Positions 17,052-25,504 of a stretch of DNA of 64,000 nucleotides are shown here, piece by piece. A program made the position numbers and the translations under genes. The stretch's first letter is position 1, and every line of letters starts with the position of its first letter. Source of the stretch: Streptomyces physcomitrii (GTDB lineage: Bacteria; Actinomycetota; Actinomycetes; Streptomycetales; Streptomycetaceae); the NCBI RefSeq assembly GCF_012273655.1, contig NZ_JAAWWP010000002.1, positions 253,650 to 317,649 on the forward strand, written 5' to 3'. The notes below the pieces were generated by a model. It was not told the DNA's origin and did no database searches. It saw only the letters and a list, made by a program, of their open reading frames with translations.

Positions 17052-17666
17052 GCACACAGGGTGAGAGCCGACCGGAAATGGACTGCTCAGCACCGGATAC
17101 CTCACGCTGAGTGAGTGGACCGAAGCGAAGTGGGCGGCTTCACCCACTCTCTCCTCACCCCAGGGCAAGGGGAGTTTCGGACATCGCGCGGCCCCTTTTC
17201 ATCCCTCCCCCGCCCCGCCTCGACCTCCCGCCGCCAGACACCCGGCAGCACCACCCACGGGGCCGGGCGCAACCCCTCCCCCAGCCCCGGCAATCCCACC
17301 CGCCGCCCGCCTCCGACTCTCCCCTGGCTCTACCCCGGCTCTCCCCTGCCTCTCCCTCGGCTCTCGCTCGACCGGCCCGACCTCGCTCGCCCCCGGCACC
17401 CGTCCTTCTCTCTCCCCCCGCGGCAAAAGGCCACCCCGCCGCCGCCCGGAAAGCCCCCCGTACGGCACTCACCGATCCACGTACCGCCCTCTCACCCAAG
17501 CCCGGCGGCGCCGCCCCACCCCTCGCCCCCGCCCCGGCGAGTGAAGCCCACACGGCTTCCGCGCACCCCCGAACTCACCCTCTGAGCTGGGCTCTTGCCC
17601 GCTTCGGCCCTACGCTCACCGCATCGGATCCACCGGCATGCCCGCACCGAACCAGCGGCCAAGCCG

Positions 17667-17750
17667 GTGCCCGAGCCAGCGACCGAGCCAGTGCTCGAAC
17701 CAGCGACCGGGCGAATGACCGACGCAGTGCCCGAGCCAGTGGCCGAAGCG
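17667..17750. repeat. Degenerate 24-bp tandem repeat
   Basis: Units starting GTGCCCGAGCCAGCGACC occur at 17667, 17691 and 17727, with a half unit at 17715. In one frame they would read as Pro-Glu-Pro-Ala repeats upstream of the methyltransferase, but no good start precedes them. Confidence 0.7.
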
Positions 17751-17858
17751 GGGTCGCAGCAGTGCCCGAGCAGGGTTCGAGGCCGAGTTGCAGCGCCGGC
17801 AGGCGAGGCGGGGGCCGCCCTCGCCGGCCCAGGAGAGGAACCCGGGGAGGGGATCCGG

Positions 17859-18716
17859 ATGGACCGCACCGTACGCACGGTGGATGACGTCATGCGGCTG
17901 CTGGACGGCTTGTTCGCGTCCGGGGCAGATCGATGGACGCGTGAAGGTGCCACCTGGTGGGACGAGTTCTACGCGGACCGGTCCCGGCCGGTGCCGTTCT
18001 TCGCGGCGAAGCCCGATGAGAACCTGGTCGGCCTGGTGGAGCGGGGCGGACTCGGCGGCGGACGCGCCCTCGACCTCGGCTGCGGCCCGGGGCGCAACGC
18101 CCTGTATCTGGCCGGCCGGGGTTTCGAGGTGGACGCCGTCGACCTCTCCCCCGCCGCCCTCACCTGGGCCGGGGAACGCGCCCGGGCCGCGGGCGTCCGG
18201 GTCGGCTTCCACCAGGGGGACGCCTTCGCGCTCGCCGGGGAGGAGTTCGCCGGGCCGTACGACCTGGTCTACGACTCAGGCTGCTTCCACCATCTGCCGC
18301 CGCACCGCCGGGTCGGCTACCTGGATCTCCTGGACCGGCATCTCGCACCGGGCGGGCACTTCGCCCTCACCTGTTTCGCCGCGGGGGCGATGGGCTCCGA
18401 ACTCTCCGACGCCGACCTCTACCGCGAGCGGCGGCTGCACGGCGGTCTGGCCTATACGCCCGCGTCCCTGCGGCACGTCTTCGCCGGGCTGACCGAGATC
18501 GAACTGCGCCGGATGCGCGAGGAGCCGCCCGAGTCCCCGTACTTCGGGGAGGCCTTCCTGTGGGCCGGCCTGTTCCGCCGGGCTCAGCCCGCGAGGGACA
18601 GCGGAGACCCCGAGGTCTCCGGCGCCGAGGAGGTGGTGTCGCCCGCCGGCAGCGTTGTCGGCGGAAGGGGCGCCGGGAGGGTGGAGGCCTTGGACGGGTC
18701 GGGCACCGGTCCCTGA
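17859..18716 (+). CDS. SAM-dependent class I methyltransferase
   Basis: A 285-residue methyltransferase. Motif I is ALDLGCGPGRNALYLAGRGF, followed by VDAVDLSPAAL, the acidic DLVYDSGCFHHLPP, and LAPGGHFALTCFAAGAMG. The DSGCFHHLP stretch is typical of the TehB/UbiE-like group in Streptomyces. The start is ATG at 17859, with GGAGGGGA upstream. The last 45 residues are Gly/Ser/Val-rich, lie beyond the fold, and are encoded in DNA that overlaps the end of the converging gene by 133 bases. The substrate is unknown. Confidence 0.87.
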   Translation: MDRTVRTVDDVMRLLDGLFASGADRWTREGATWWDEFYADRSRPVPFFAAKPDENLVGLVERGGLGGGRALDLGCGPGRNALYLAGRGFEVDAVDLSPAALTWAGERARAAGVRVGFHQGDAFALAGEEFAGPYDLVYDSGCFHHLPPHRRVGYLDLLDRHLAPGGHFALTCFAAGAMGSELSDADLYRERRLHGGLAYTPASLRHVFAGLTEIELRRMREEPPESPYFGEAFLWAGLFRRAQPARDSGDPEVSGAEEVVSPAGSVVGGRGAGRVEALDGSGTGP

Positions 18717-19669
18717 CCGGAGTCGTCGTCGTGTCCGCTGCCCTGGTCGGGGCGGCCGCCGCCCGGCCTGGGCCAGTCGCCGTCGTGCCCGTCCTGGGAA
18801 CCGCCGTGGCCCTCCTCGGCGTCGAGGACCTTCTCGCAGTAGCGCTTCAGGCGCCCGGCACCCTTGGCGGCCTCTTCGAGGGCCTGCTGCTTCTCGGCGT
18901 CCAGGGTCCCGGCCTCGTAGGCACGGCAGGCCTGGACCGCGCGCTGCCACCACTCCTTGGCGCCGGAGTCCGGGTGCCCGGGGCGGTCGCGTTCGGGCAC
19001 CGGCCGGCTGGGCACGGGGGTCTTGCCGCCGCGTGCCTCGGCGTCCCCGCTCTCGGGCTCGTTGCCGGTGTTCCGCCGCGGGGTGTCCTCGGGGGTCGGC
19101 GAGGAGCCGCTCTCACTCTCCTCGGAGTCCGGGACCGCGGGGAACTCCGAGGAGAGCGGGACCTCCTGGTCCGGCTCGGGGGAGACGGTGGAGGCGGGCG
19201 AGGGGCGCGGGTCCTTGAAGGGCGAGGGCAGCACACCCGCCGAGCCCGCGACGGCGACCCCGCCGATCATGCACGCGGCCACCGCCGCCGCCATGCCCCA
19301 GCGCATCGGGCGGCCGATCCGTACCGCGCCCGCGCCGCCGCCGCGCCGTCCGTTCAGGACCTCGCGCGGGGCGAGCAGCGTGGTGGTGGAACCGTGGCCG
19401 TGGTGCACGGCGGAGGCGGCGGCGCCGTGTGCAATCGCGGCGCCCCGGGCCACCGGCGCCTGCCGGGCCTCGCGGAAGGCGGCCAGCGCGGCTTCCTCGC
19501 CGGGAAGTTCACCGCCCGCGCCGAGATCGGCGGGGGTGAGCGCGGACAAGGTCCTGGCCAGGCGTTCTGCCTGGGCACGCGCGTGATCGTCGACGTTGCC
19601 GAGCGCCTCTCCGCAGAGCAGGCGCTCCACGGCCTCGGGGCTCAGCCACTCGTACTGCTCGTCGGCCAT
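18584..19669 (-). CDS. Single-pass membrane protein paired with ECF sigma factor (putative anti-sigma)
   Basis: A 361-residue protein whose N-terminal 80 residues (MADEQYEWLSPEAVERLLCG onwards) are cytoplasmic and helical. One membrane span lies near residues 128-148 (RWGMAAAVAACMIGGVAVAG). The remainder is an extracytoplasmic, Pro/Ser/Glu-rich region containing a compact helical part with two cysteines (VQACRAYEAGTLDAE to LKRYCEKVL). It starts immediately at the sigma factor stop (TGATG overlap; AAGGA six bases upstream), so it is co-translated with sigma. That context and topology suggest a membrane-tethered anti-sigma factor or sensor. No classical zinc anti-sigma motif is evident, so the role is inferred. 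Confidence 0.75.
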   Translation of the reverse strand: MADEQYEWLSPEAVERLLCGEALGNVDDHARAQAERLARTLSALTPADLGAGGELPGEEAALAAFREARQAPVARGAAIAHGAAASAVHHGHGSTTTLLAPREVLNGRRGGGAGAVRIGRPMRWGMAAAVAACMIGGVAVAGSAGVLPSPFKDPRPSPASTVSPEPDQEVPLSSEFPAVPDSEESESGSSPTPEDTPRRNTGNEPESGDAEARGGKTPVPSRPVPERDRPGHPDSGAKEWWQRAVQACRAYEAGTLDAEKQQALEEAAKGAGRLKRYCEKVLDAEEGHGGSQDGHDGDWPRPGGGRPDQGSGHDDDSGQGPVPDPSKASTLPAPLPPTTLPAGDTTSSAPETSGSPLSLAG

Positions 19670-20331
19670 CACATGTCCTTCTGCGTCCGCGTACGCGAAT
19701 GCGTCACACCGGCGGACGTCACCGCAGTCGTGTGCGCCTCACGCTGCGGCGGTACGGCGTCGAGCATTCCGTTCTGCTCCGGATCGGAGCCGAGGAGTTC
19801 GGCGAGCCGCTTCAGGCCGCGGTGTGCGGCGGTGCGCACCGCACCCGGCCGCTTGCCGAGCGTGTCCGCCGCGCTCTTGGCGTCCAGGCCGACGACCACC
19901 CGGAGCACCACGGCCTCGGCCTGGTCCTGCGGCAGTTGCGCGATCAGCGACATGGTGGAACTGGTGGCGAGGGACTCCATCGCCTCGACGGCCGTGTCGG
20001 ACTCGGCGGGCTTGCCGGTCAGTTCGGTCTCGTCGCCGCCGATGGCGGGCCTGCGCCCGCGCATCCGGATGTGGTCGAGGGCGCGGTTGCGCGCGATACG
20101 GGCGGCCCAGCCGCGGAAGCGGTCGGCGTCCCCGCTGAACCTGCCGAGGTCACGGGCGATCTGGAGCCAGGCCTCGGAGGTCACGTCCTCGGCGTCCGGC
20201 TCGCCGACCAGGGTCCGGACATAGCCGAGCAGCCGCGGATGCACAGCCCGGTACACAGTACGGAAGGCGGTTTCGTCTCCGTCCTGTGCCGCACGCACCG
20301 CGGCGGTCAGTTCCGCGTCGTCCCCCAGCAC
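19669..20331 (-). CDS. ECF-type RNA polymerase sigma factor
   Basis: A 220-residue sigma-70 family factor with only regions 2 and 4. Region 2 spans about residues 18-85 (FRTVYRAVHPRLLGYVRTLVG, then GWAARIARNRALDHIRMRGR). Region 4 spans about 130-180 (IAQLPQDQAEAVVLRVVVG, then KSAADTLGKRPGAVRTAAHRGLKRL). A C-terminal tail of about 40 residues is extra to the core fold. The start is GTG, with AGGA seven bases upstream. It is followed without a gap by the putative membrane partner gene, the usual layout for a sigma/anti-sigma pair that reports an envelope signal. Confidence 0.92.
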   Translation of the reverse strand: MLGDDAELTAAVRAAQDGDETAFRTVYRAVHPRLLGYVRTLVGEPDAEDVTSEAWLQIARDLGRFSGDADRFRGWAARIARNRALDHIRMRGRRPAIGGDETELTGKPAESDTAVEAMESLATSSTMSLIAQLPQDQAEAVVLRVVVGLDAKSAADTLGKRPGAVRTAAHRGLKRLAELLGSDPEQNGMLDAVPPQREAHTTAVTSAGVTHSRTRTQKDM

Positions 20332-21008
20332 TCCCTCATCCTGCCCCAGTCGATGTTCACCCGCTGCGGATCGGGTCCTTTGCCCGGTTACCGATCATCC
20401 GAATCCGCCGCGCCGGCCGGTGCGAATCAGCACGCTACGGCGTCGAGCGGCACACGTCCACGCTTGATACAACGCGCAACTAACACGTGACCGAGTGGGG
20501 TGTGACAGAAAACGCAGCCCCGGCGCTGAGTGAAGTACGGGCCGCCGCGCGGCCCGTGCCGTGCGGCGGCCGGGGCCTCTCCTGTGGGGGGTGGCGGCCC
20601 TGGCCGTCCGCTGGCAGGGGCCCGCGGCGTTTCCCGACCGCCCCGCCCGCCTTCGACACCGGACGTTCACCTCCGGTCGGCGGGCCAGGGCATCGGCGCT
20701 CCCCCTCGCCCACGGGGCACCACTCACAGAGACCTCGGCTCCGGCGGCCGGGGCGAAGCCCGCCGAGCGCACCGGGTCCGCGTACAACTCCCGTGCGTCG
20801 AGCAGCAGTTCAGGGCCCGTGTGGCAGCCGGCCCACGCCGGAGGCACCCGAGGGCGGCCGGTCCACGGAGGCCCCGGGGAGAGTCGACCCGCGCCGGAAG
20901 CGGGTCATGCCCTCCCCCTACCGGAACCGGTCACGCTCTCCCCGTCCCGGAACCCGTCACGCTCTCCCCGTCCCCGAGCCGGTCACGCTCTCCCCGCGCC
21001 GGAACCGA
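20332..21008. other. Gene-free stretch, promoter side of the sigma gene
   Basis: About 680 bases with no supported gene. The left part should contain the sigma factor promoter. Its right end is taken up by a 26-bp tandem repeat, listed separately. Frames in the centre are Arg/Pro-rich and non-conserved. Confidence 0.5.
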
Positions 21009-21025
21009 TCACACCCTCCCCCGCG
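20894..21025. repeat. 26-bp tandem repeat at a gene 3' end
   Basis: Units resembling CCGGAACCGGTCACGCTCTC begin at 20921, 20947, 20973 and 20999, with a 27-bp degenerate unit at 20894. The last unit contains the stop codon of the leftward gene ending at 21009, and each unit repeats the TCA that reads as TGA on the minus strand. Confidence 0.85.
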
Positions 21026-21590
21026 CCCGCCGTGAGACCACCGCGCGCAGGACGCGGCGGCCCTCCGCCGAGACGTCGAGGGCCTGGCGCAGGCCGCCGG
21101 CGCCGCGGCCCGCGAGGAGTTCCAGGATGGTGGTCTGGCGGCGGAGTTCGGCGGCGACCAGGGGGGACATGTCCTCGGTGCGGCCCTCGCGGCGGGCGGC
21201 GACCGTGCGGGCGCCGTCGTCGAGGGCGTCCAGCTCCCGGTGTATCTGGAGCGCGGCGACCGAGCAGGCGTCGGCCCAGGCGCGCAGCGGACCGGCCGTC
21301 CGGGTCACGGGTACGGCGCCCAGCATGCGGTGGGCGAGGGTGACCGCACGGTCCTCCTGGGCGGGGGCGGCGTCCAGGGCCTCGCGCGCGTGGGCGGGGG
21401 CGGTGTCCAGGGCCTCGCGCGCGCGGGCGAGCGGCGCCTGCCAGTCGGCCTCCTCGGCGAGGCTGGCCCACAGCGGGCGCAGCACCTCGTCGTCGTCACC
21501 GAGCAGCGGCACACAGCGGTCGAGGCAGGCGAGTCCGCTCGCCGCCAGACCGCGGTCGTCCGCCTGGGCGAGGAGCTCCACCAGACTCAT
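21009..21590 (-). CDS. Conserved hypothetical helical protein
   Basis: A 193-residue soluble, Ala/Leu/Arg-rich, helical protein beginning MSLVELLAQADDRGLAASGL. I do not recognise a named domain. It looks like a conserved actinobacterial hypothetical (LACLDRCVPLLGDDDEVLRPLW is well ordered). A short internal near-duplication (REALDTAPAHA then REALDAAPAQE) arises from a 33-base tandem repeat at about 21366-21430. ATG 21590 is preferred; ATG 21617 and a frame to 21671 are alternatives. Its stop lies inside a tandem repeat. It shares direction with the next upstream gene, so the two may be co-transcribed. Confidence 0.65.
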   Translation of the reverse strand: MSLVELLAQADDRGLAASGLACLDRCVPLLGDDDEVLRPLWASLAEEADWQAPLARAREALDTAPAHAREALDAAPAQEDRAVTLAHRMLGAVPVTRTAGPLRAWADACSVAALQIHRELDALDDGARTVAARREGRTEDMSPLVAAELRRQTTILELLAGRGAGGLRQALDVSAEGRRVLRAVVSRRARGRV

Positions 21591-21716
21591 TGCGTACGCC
21601 TTTCCGTGCGCCGGCATCGACTCGTACTGCGTGCGCGCGCCGCCGAACGTCACTCTTCGGCCACCGTCCACCCGCCCGGGGACCGCGCCGAGAGGCCCGT
21701 TCCGGGGCCCGGACGC

Positions 21717-22226
21717 TCACCGCTCGACCACGCCGAGCAGGTCGAGGAAGCGGAAGAAGTGGGTCTCCGCGGAGGGCTCGGCGACCGCGGTCAGCGCTTC
21801 GAGCAGCGGCGCGGACGGCACCGTGAATCCGGCCTCGGCGGCCCAGGCCACGGCCCGGCGGGCGGCGTCGCCCGGTGGCAGGAAATAGTCCTCCAGGACC
21901 CGGGCGTCCTCGCCGAGGTGGGCGGCCATCGCGGCCGGGGCGAGGCAGGCGCTCCAGGCGCCGCTGCCGGGTGCGGCGGCCTCGACCACCACGCAGTCGC
22001 TGTCCAGGACGTAGCCGAACAGGGCGGGGGCGCCGGTCTCCCGGGCGAGCCGGTTCATGCTGCCGATACGGGGCGCCGCCTCACCCGCGGCCGGGCACTC
22101 CCAGACCTGCCAGTCGGCGGCGCGGTCCTCGAGCAGGGTGAGTTCGGGGCGTACCGCCCGCAGCGACGCGCAGTCCGCGAGCGGGCGCGGGCTGCGCCCC
22201 ACCACGTAGTAGCCCCAGTAGCCCAC
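21717..22226 (-). CDS. Conserved hypothetical protein
   Basis: A 169-residue protein beginning MGYWGYYVVGRSPRPLADC. It has no signal peptide and no membrane span. The sequence has conserved-looking features (a Trp-rich centre around DWQVWECP, FGYVLDSDCVVVEAA, and a C-terminal SAETHFFRFLDLLGVV) but no domain that I can name. The start is GTG, with GGGGGA a few bases upstream. It lies upstream of, and in line with, the hypothetical gene ending at 21009. Confidence 0.75.
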   Translation of the reverse strand: MGYWGYYVVGRSPRPLADCASLRAVRPELTLLEDRAADWQVWECPAAGEAAPRIGSMNRLARETGAPALFGYVLDSDCVVVEAAAPGSGAWSACLAPAAMAAHLGEDARVLEDYFLPPGDAARRAVAWAAEAGFTVPSAPLLEALTAVAEPSAETHFFRFLDLLGVVER

Positions 22227-22302
22227 GCCGTCCCCCGGTTCTCGACTGTGCTGGTGAGGGCTGAATACACCACAGACCCACGCGGTCGCGCCAGTGTCCG
22301 AA

Positions 22303-22340
22303 ACCCCTCGGTGCGGGCCGGAGCCGCCGCACCGAGGGGT
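22303..22340 (-). terminator. Hairpin terminator after the hexosaminidase gene
   Basis: ACCCCTCGGTGCGG pairs perfectly with CCGCACCGAGGGGT (14 bp) around a 10-base loop, eight bases past the stop codon at 22348. Confidence 0.85.
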
Positions 22341-22347
22341 CGGGGCC

Positions 22348-23979
22348 TCAGTCCGCCTTGGCCGCGAGGGCCTTGAACTCCCCCCAGCTCAGCGGAGGTT
22401 CACCCGCGTCCCACAGTTTCTGGGCGACCGCGGCGAGCGGCAGGCGGATCCCGGCGGCGACCTGGTCCTGGGTCTGCGAGTCGGCCAGATCGCACCAGAC
22501 CGCGAAGCTGCCGCCGAGGATCTGGGAGTCGTACTTCGCGGGCACCGCGCCGGTGCCGCGGATCACCCGGGGCGTCCACTCCTTGTAGATGCGCTCACCG
22601 GTCGGATAGACGAACTGGTTCGGCTGCCCGAGGACGTAGTAGAGGTACTCGTCGTTGTAGTTGAGCACCTTGCGCCCCTCCGCCAGGAACTCGGCGGGCT
22701 CGCGCTTCCCGGACTCCTTGCCGGTCCAGTAGGCGACCTGGAGGTCCTTCGCGGGGCGGACCGCACCGCCGGTGAAGAAGCCGTCGTTCCAGGCCCGCAG
22801 CTCCCGGCCGTCGCCGCGGACCGCCTTCGCCCGGTCGTTGAGCCAGCCGGTGGCGAGGTCCTGGACGCGGCCGTTGGGCCCGTACTTCTTGCGGGCCGCG
22901 GCGGCGAGTCCGGGGTAGGAGCCCTCCGGGTCGGCGGACATCAGGGCCAGGTACTCGTCGGCGCCGAGGTGCCAGTCGCTGCCCTTGAACAACTCGGCGT
23001 ACTCCTTGAGGAGTTCGTCGACGAGCTTGCCCGCGGCCGGGTTCGCGATGTCGACGGTGCCCTGCACCGGGCTGCCCGAGCCGCTCCTGAGCTGGAGCTG
23101 CGGGTGCGCCTTGAGCACCGCGCCGAGGTGGCCGGGCGAGTCGATCTCGGGGACGACGGTGATGTGGCGGCTCGCGGCCAGCTTGATGATCCGGCGGACC
23201 TGCGCCTTGGTCAGATGCGGCTCGGAGACGACCTCCGGGTGCGAGTCGGAGGCGATCCGGAAGGCCTGGTCGTCGGAGAAGTGCAGGCCGAACTCGTTGA
23301 GCTTGAGGTCGCCCATCTCGCGGATCCGCTGCTCGATCCAGTCGGCGGTGAAGTTCTTGCGGGCGATGTCGAGCATGAAGCCGCGCCGCGGCTTGGCCGG
23401 GACGTCGTGCACCTCGCCCTCGGGGACGCCCCCGCCGGTGCGCACCAGCTGCTTGAGGGTGCGGGTGCCGTAGAAGACGCCGGTGTCGCGGCTGCCGGTG
23501 ATCCGGACCCTGCCGCCCTCGGTCTTCAGGGTGTAGGCCTCGCCGCCGCCCTTGACGCCCTCGTCCAGGGCGAGTTCCACGTCGCCCGCCCCGGCGTCGC
23601 CGTCCGTGGCGCGGTCGAGCTTCAGTTCGGAGGCAAGCAGGGCGGCCTCGTCGTCCAGGGCGTCGTCCTCCGCCACCACCTTGGCGTCCTTGCCAGGCTT
23701 CCAGCCGGGCCCGCGGGCCGCCTCGAAGCCGCTGACCGCGGGGATCACCCGGGGCCGCTTCGAGAGGGCGTACGAGCGCTCGGGCGTCGGGGTGCCCGCG
23801 GCGGCGGTGTCCGCGCCGGAGGCCTCGCCGCCCCCGCGGTCGCCGTCCTCGTCGCCCGGCCACAGGGAGAAGACGAGGGCCACCGCGGTGGCGGCGACCA
23901 GGGCGACCAGGATCCAGAGCAGTTTCCTGCGGTCGCCGGGTCCGCGTGGGGAGGACCGGCCGTTCGCGGCATGACTCAT
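22348..23979 (-). CDS. GH20 beta-N-acetylhexosaminidase, membrane-anchored
   Basis: A 543-residue glycoside hydrolase that removes terminal N-acetylglucosamine or galactosamine. An N-terminal anchor (LLWILVALVAATAVALVFSL) places the enzyme outside the cell. It is followed by a Gly/Asp/Thr-rich tether, the GH20b-like domain (about 70-190), and the GH20 barrel with RGFMLDIARKNF, GLHFSDDQAFR, ITVVPEIDSPGH and the catalytic Asp-Glu in WHLGADEYL. The barrel ends with GGSFAVWCDLAD. ATG 23979 is chosen; longer frames add non-conserved sequence. It probably processes chitin or wall fragments. Confidence 0.92.
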   Translation of the reverse strand: MSHAANGRSSPRGPGDRRKLLWILVALVAATAVALVFSLWPGDEDGDRGGGEASGADTAAAGTPTPERSYALSKRPRVIPAVSGFEAARGPGWKPGKDAKVVAEDDALDDEAALLASELKLDRATDGDAGAGDVELALDEGVKGGGEAYTLKTEGGRVRITGSRDTGVFYGTRTLKQLVRTGGGVPEGEVHDVPAKPRRGFMLDIARKNFTADWIEQRIREMGDLKLNEFGLHFSDDQAFRIASDSHPEVVSEPHLTKAQVRRIIKLAASRHITVVPEIDSPGHLGAVLKAHPQLQLRSGSGSPVQGTVDIANPAAGKLVDELLKEYAELFKGSDWHLGADEYLALMSADPEGSYPGLAAAARKKYGPNGRVQDLATGWLNDRAKAVRGDGRELRAWNDGFFTGGAVRPAKDLQVAYWTGKESGKREPAEFLAEGRKVLNYNDEYLYYVLGQPNQFVYPTGERIYKEWTPRVIRGTGAVPAKYDSQILGGSFAVWCDLADSQTQDQVAAGIRLPLAAVAQKLWDAGEPPLSWGEFKALAAKAD

Positions 23980-24366
23980 GCGGCATCCATCCTGCTGTCG
24001 CCTCCGCCCGGCGTGCGGCCCGGTGCGGCCGTACGCGGTTTCCTGATCACTGCTGCGGCACCGGCGCCCGGCTCCTGCCTCACCCGGCACACCGCCCAGC
24101 CGAAACCTAAGGCCCGTATCTCAGACGCTTGCCGACAACGTCCACCACACGCGCCGAAACTCTCCCTTCCGGGTGAATTTCCTCTCCGTCCCGACCGACG
24201 GCGCGTCCGCGTGACTAGCGTGGGTGCCGTTCCTCGCATCCCCGTGCGGGTGCGCACGCACCCGTCCGTCCCGTACACCGAAGCGTCCTGTCCTCTCCCC
24301 GGCCGCATCCAGCGACCGGCCCGTGCCTTCCCCTGTCCCTGCCCGTCCCCTGTCCTGGAGCACACG

Positions 24367-24969
24367 CTGTACACGCCACGACTGCCCCGCGGCCGCGGCC
24401 CCGGGGCCATACCCGCCCAGGGGCCGGGCGACCCGTGGCCGCGCGGACTCCAGCGGTTCAACACCACGGCGTCCGAGGCCGCGGAGGGCGAGCTGCTCGC
24501 CTGCCTGGCCGACCTGCGCTGGGCGCGACGGCTCGCCCGGCACCGGCCCTACCCGGACCTGGCCGCGCTGCTCGCCGCCGCGGACGAGGCCACCTACGAT
24601 CTCACCCCGGCGGACCTCACGGCCGCGCTCGCCAGGGAACCGCGGGCCGCCCTCCCGCCCCGCGGCAGCCACTCCGCCGCGCACACCGCGCTGACCGCCG
24701 CGCACGCCGCCTACGAACACCGCTTCGGCCATGTGTTCGTGCTCTGCCTCGACGGCTTCCCGCCCGAGGAGACGCTCGACCAGGTGCTGCACGGCATCCG
24801 CTCCCGGCTGGGCAACGACCCGGAGGAGGAGCGGGTGCTCGCCGCCGAGGAGCTGCGCCGCCTCGCCCGTGGCCGGATCACGCGCATGCTGAGCAGACAT
24901 CACCGGGCCGAGGAATCGCAAGAATCTACGGATTCCGGGCATTCGGATAGCCCGTACGTGCAAGTTTGA
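24367..24969 (+). CDS. OHCU decarboxylase (uric acid catabolism)
   Basis: A 2-oxo-4-hydroxy-4-carboxy-5-ureidoimidazoline decarboxylase-like protein of about 200 residues, the enzyme that makes S-allantoin in uric acid breakdown. The domain runs from GLQRFNTTASEAAEGELLAC through LADLRWARRLARHRPYPD, AHTALTAAHAAYEHRFGHVFVL and EEERVLAAEELRRLARGRITRML. The start is uncertain. No ATG lies nearby; a CTG at 24367 has GGAG six bases upstream and begins LYTPRLPRG, and I take it as the likeliest. GTG codons at 24250, 24244 and 24211 are further alternatives. It sits alone before the sdh operon. Confidence 0.8.
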   Translation: MYTPRLPRGRGPGAIPAQGPGDPWPRGLQRFNTTASEAAEGELLACLADLRWARRLARHRPYPDLAALLAAADEATYDLTPADLTAALAREPRAALPPRGSHSAAHTALTAAHAAYEHRFGHVFVLCLDGFPPEETLDQVLHGIRSRLGNDPEEERVLAAEELRRLARGRITRMLSRHHRAEESQESTDSGHSDSPYVQV

Positions 24970-25024
24970 CGGCCACTTTGATCAGTTGAGCGGGCAAGGC
25001 ACCAGGTTTCGGCCAGGGCCTCGC

Positions 25025-25030
25025 TACGAT
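25025..25030 (+). promoter_or_regulatory. Possible -10 element of the sdhCDAB promoter
   Basis: TACGAT, about 90 bases before the sdhC start, fits a Streptomyces -10 hexamer, but no good -35 lies 17-18 bases upstream. This is a weak call from position and composition only. Confidence 0.25.
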
Positions 25031-25118
25031 GACCGGGGCCGGTGGACCGTACCCGGCCGGGCCCGTCCGACCCTCGATGCCGGCGCGGCCCCGATCCCCG
25101 CTCCCGGAGGGTTCTTCC

Positions 25119-25499
25119 GTGCCGGCTGGAACGCTGTACCGCGGCCGGGAAGGAATGTGGTCCTGGGTGGCTCATCGAGTCACCGGCGTCCTCATCTTCT
25201 TCTTCCTGTTCGTCCATGTGCTGGACACCGCGCTGGTCCGTGTCTCGCCCGAGGCGTACGACGACGTCGTCGCCACCTACAAGACGCCGGTCGTCGCGCT
25301 GCTCGAATACGGCCTCGTCGCCGCGATCCTCTTCCACGCGCTCAACGGCCTGCGCATCATCGCCGTCGACTTCTGGTCCGAGGGCCCGCGCTACCAGAAG
25401 CAGATGCTGTGGTCCGCCGTCGGTATCTGGGTCGTGCTGATGGCCGGGGCGCTGTACCCGGTCCTCGGGCACGCCTTCCGCGAAGTCTTCGGGAGCTGA
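25119..25499 (+). CDS. sdhC: Succinate dehydrogenase cytochrome b556 subunit
   Basis: A 126-residue membrane anchor of complex II with three hydrophobic helices. WSWVAHRVTGVLIFFFLFVH carries the conserved Arg and His. The second helix contains AILFHALNGLR, whose His is a likely haem ligand. GTG 25119 is chosen because GGAGG lies eight bases upstream and the protein then has the family length; an upstream ATG at 25029 gives a Pro-rich, non-conserved extension. It is the first gene of sdhCDAB, separated from sdhD by five bases. Confidence 0.93.
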   Translation: MPAGTLYRGREGMWSWVAHRVTGVLIFFFLFVHVLDTALVRVSPEAYDDVVATYKTPVVALLEYGLVAAILFHALNGLRIIAVDFWSEGPRYQKQMLWSAVGIWVVLMAGALYPVLGHAFREVFGS

Positions 25500-25504
25500 G
25501 GCGG

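Larger units (their letters stand above)
16658..17858. other. 1.2-kb gene-poor stretch with strand-skewed DNA
   Basis: No frame here shows a recognisable family. From about 17190 to 17560 the plus strand is strongly pyrimidine-rich, with runs such as CTCTCCCCTGCCTCTCCCTC and almost no long purine tracts. An AT-rich palindrome (17033-17051) and a 24-bp tandem repeat (17667-17750) are listed separately. CTCAC-GCTGA-GTGAG at 17101-17115 is a further small inverted repeat. The right end should hold the methyltransferase promoter. Confidence 0.5.

Noticed and set aside
17595..17858. N-terminal extension of the methyltransferase containing Pro-Glu-Pro-Ala repeats
   Set aside because: It needs a TTG start with no ribosome binding site. 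ATG 17859 has a good one and begins at the conserved domain.
18584..19669. Classical zinc-containing anti-sigma factor
   Set aside because: The HxxxCxxC motif is absent. I kept only a putative membrane partner role from gene order and topology.
22294..24366. Long plus-strand open frame opposite the hexosaminidase gene
   Set aside because: It is the high-GC shadow of the GH20 gene. Only its last 200 codons (OHCU decarboxylase) are real.
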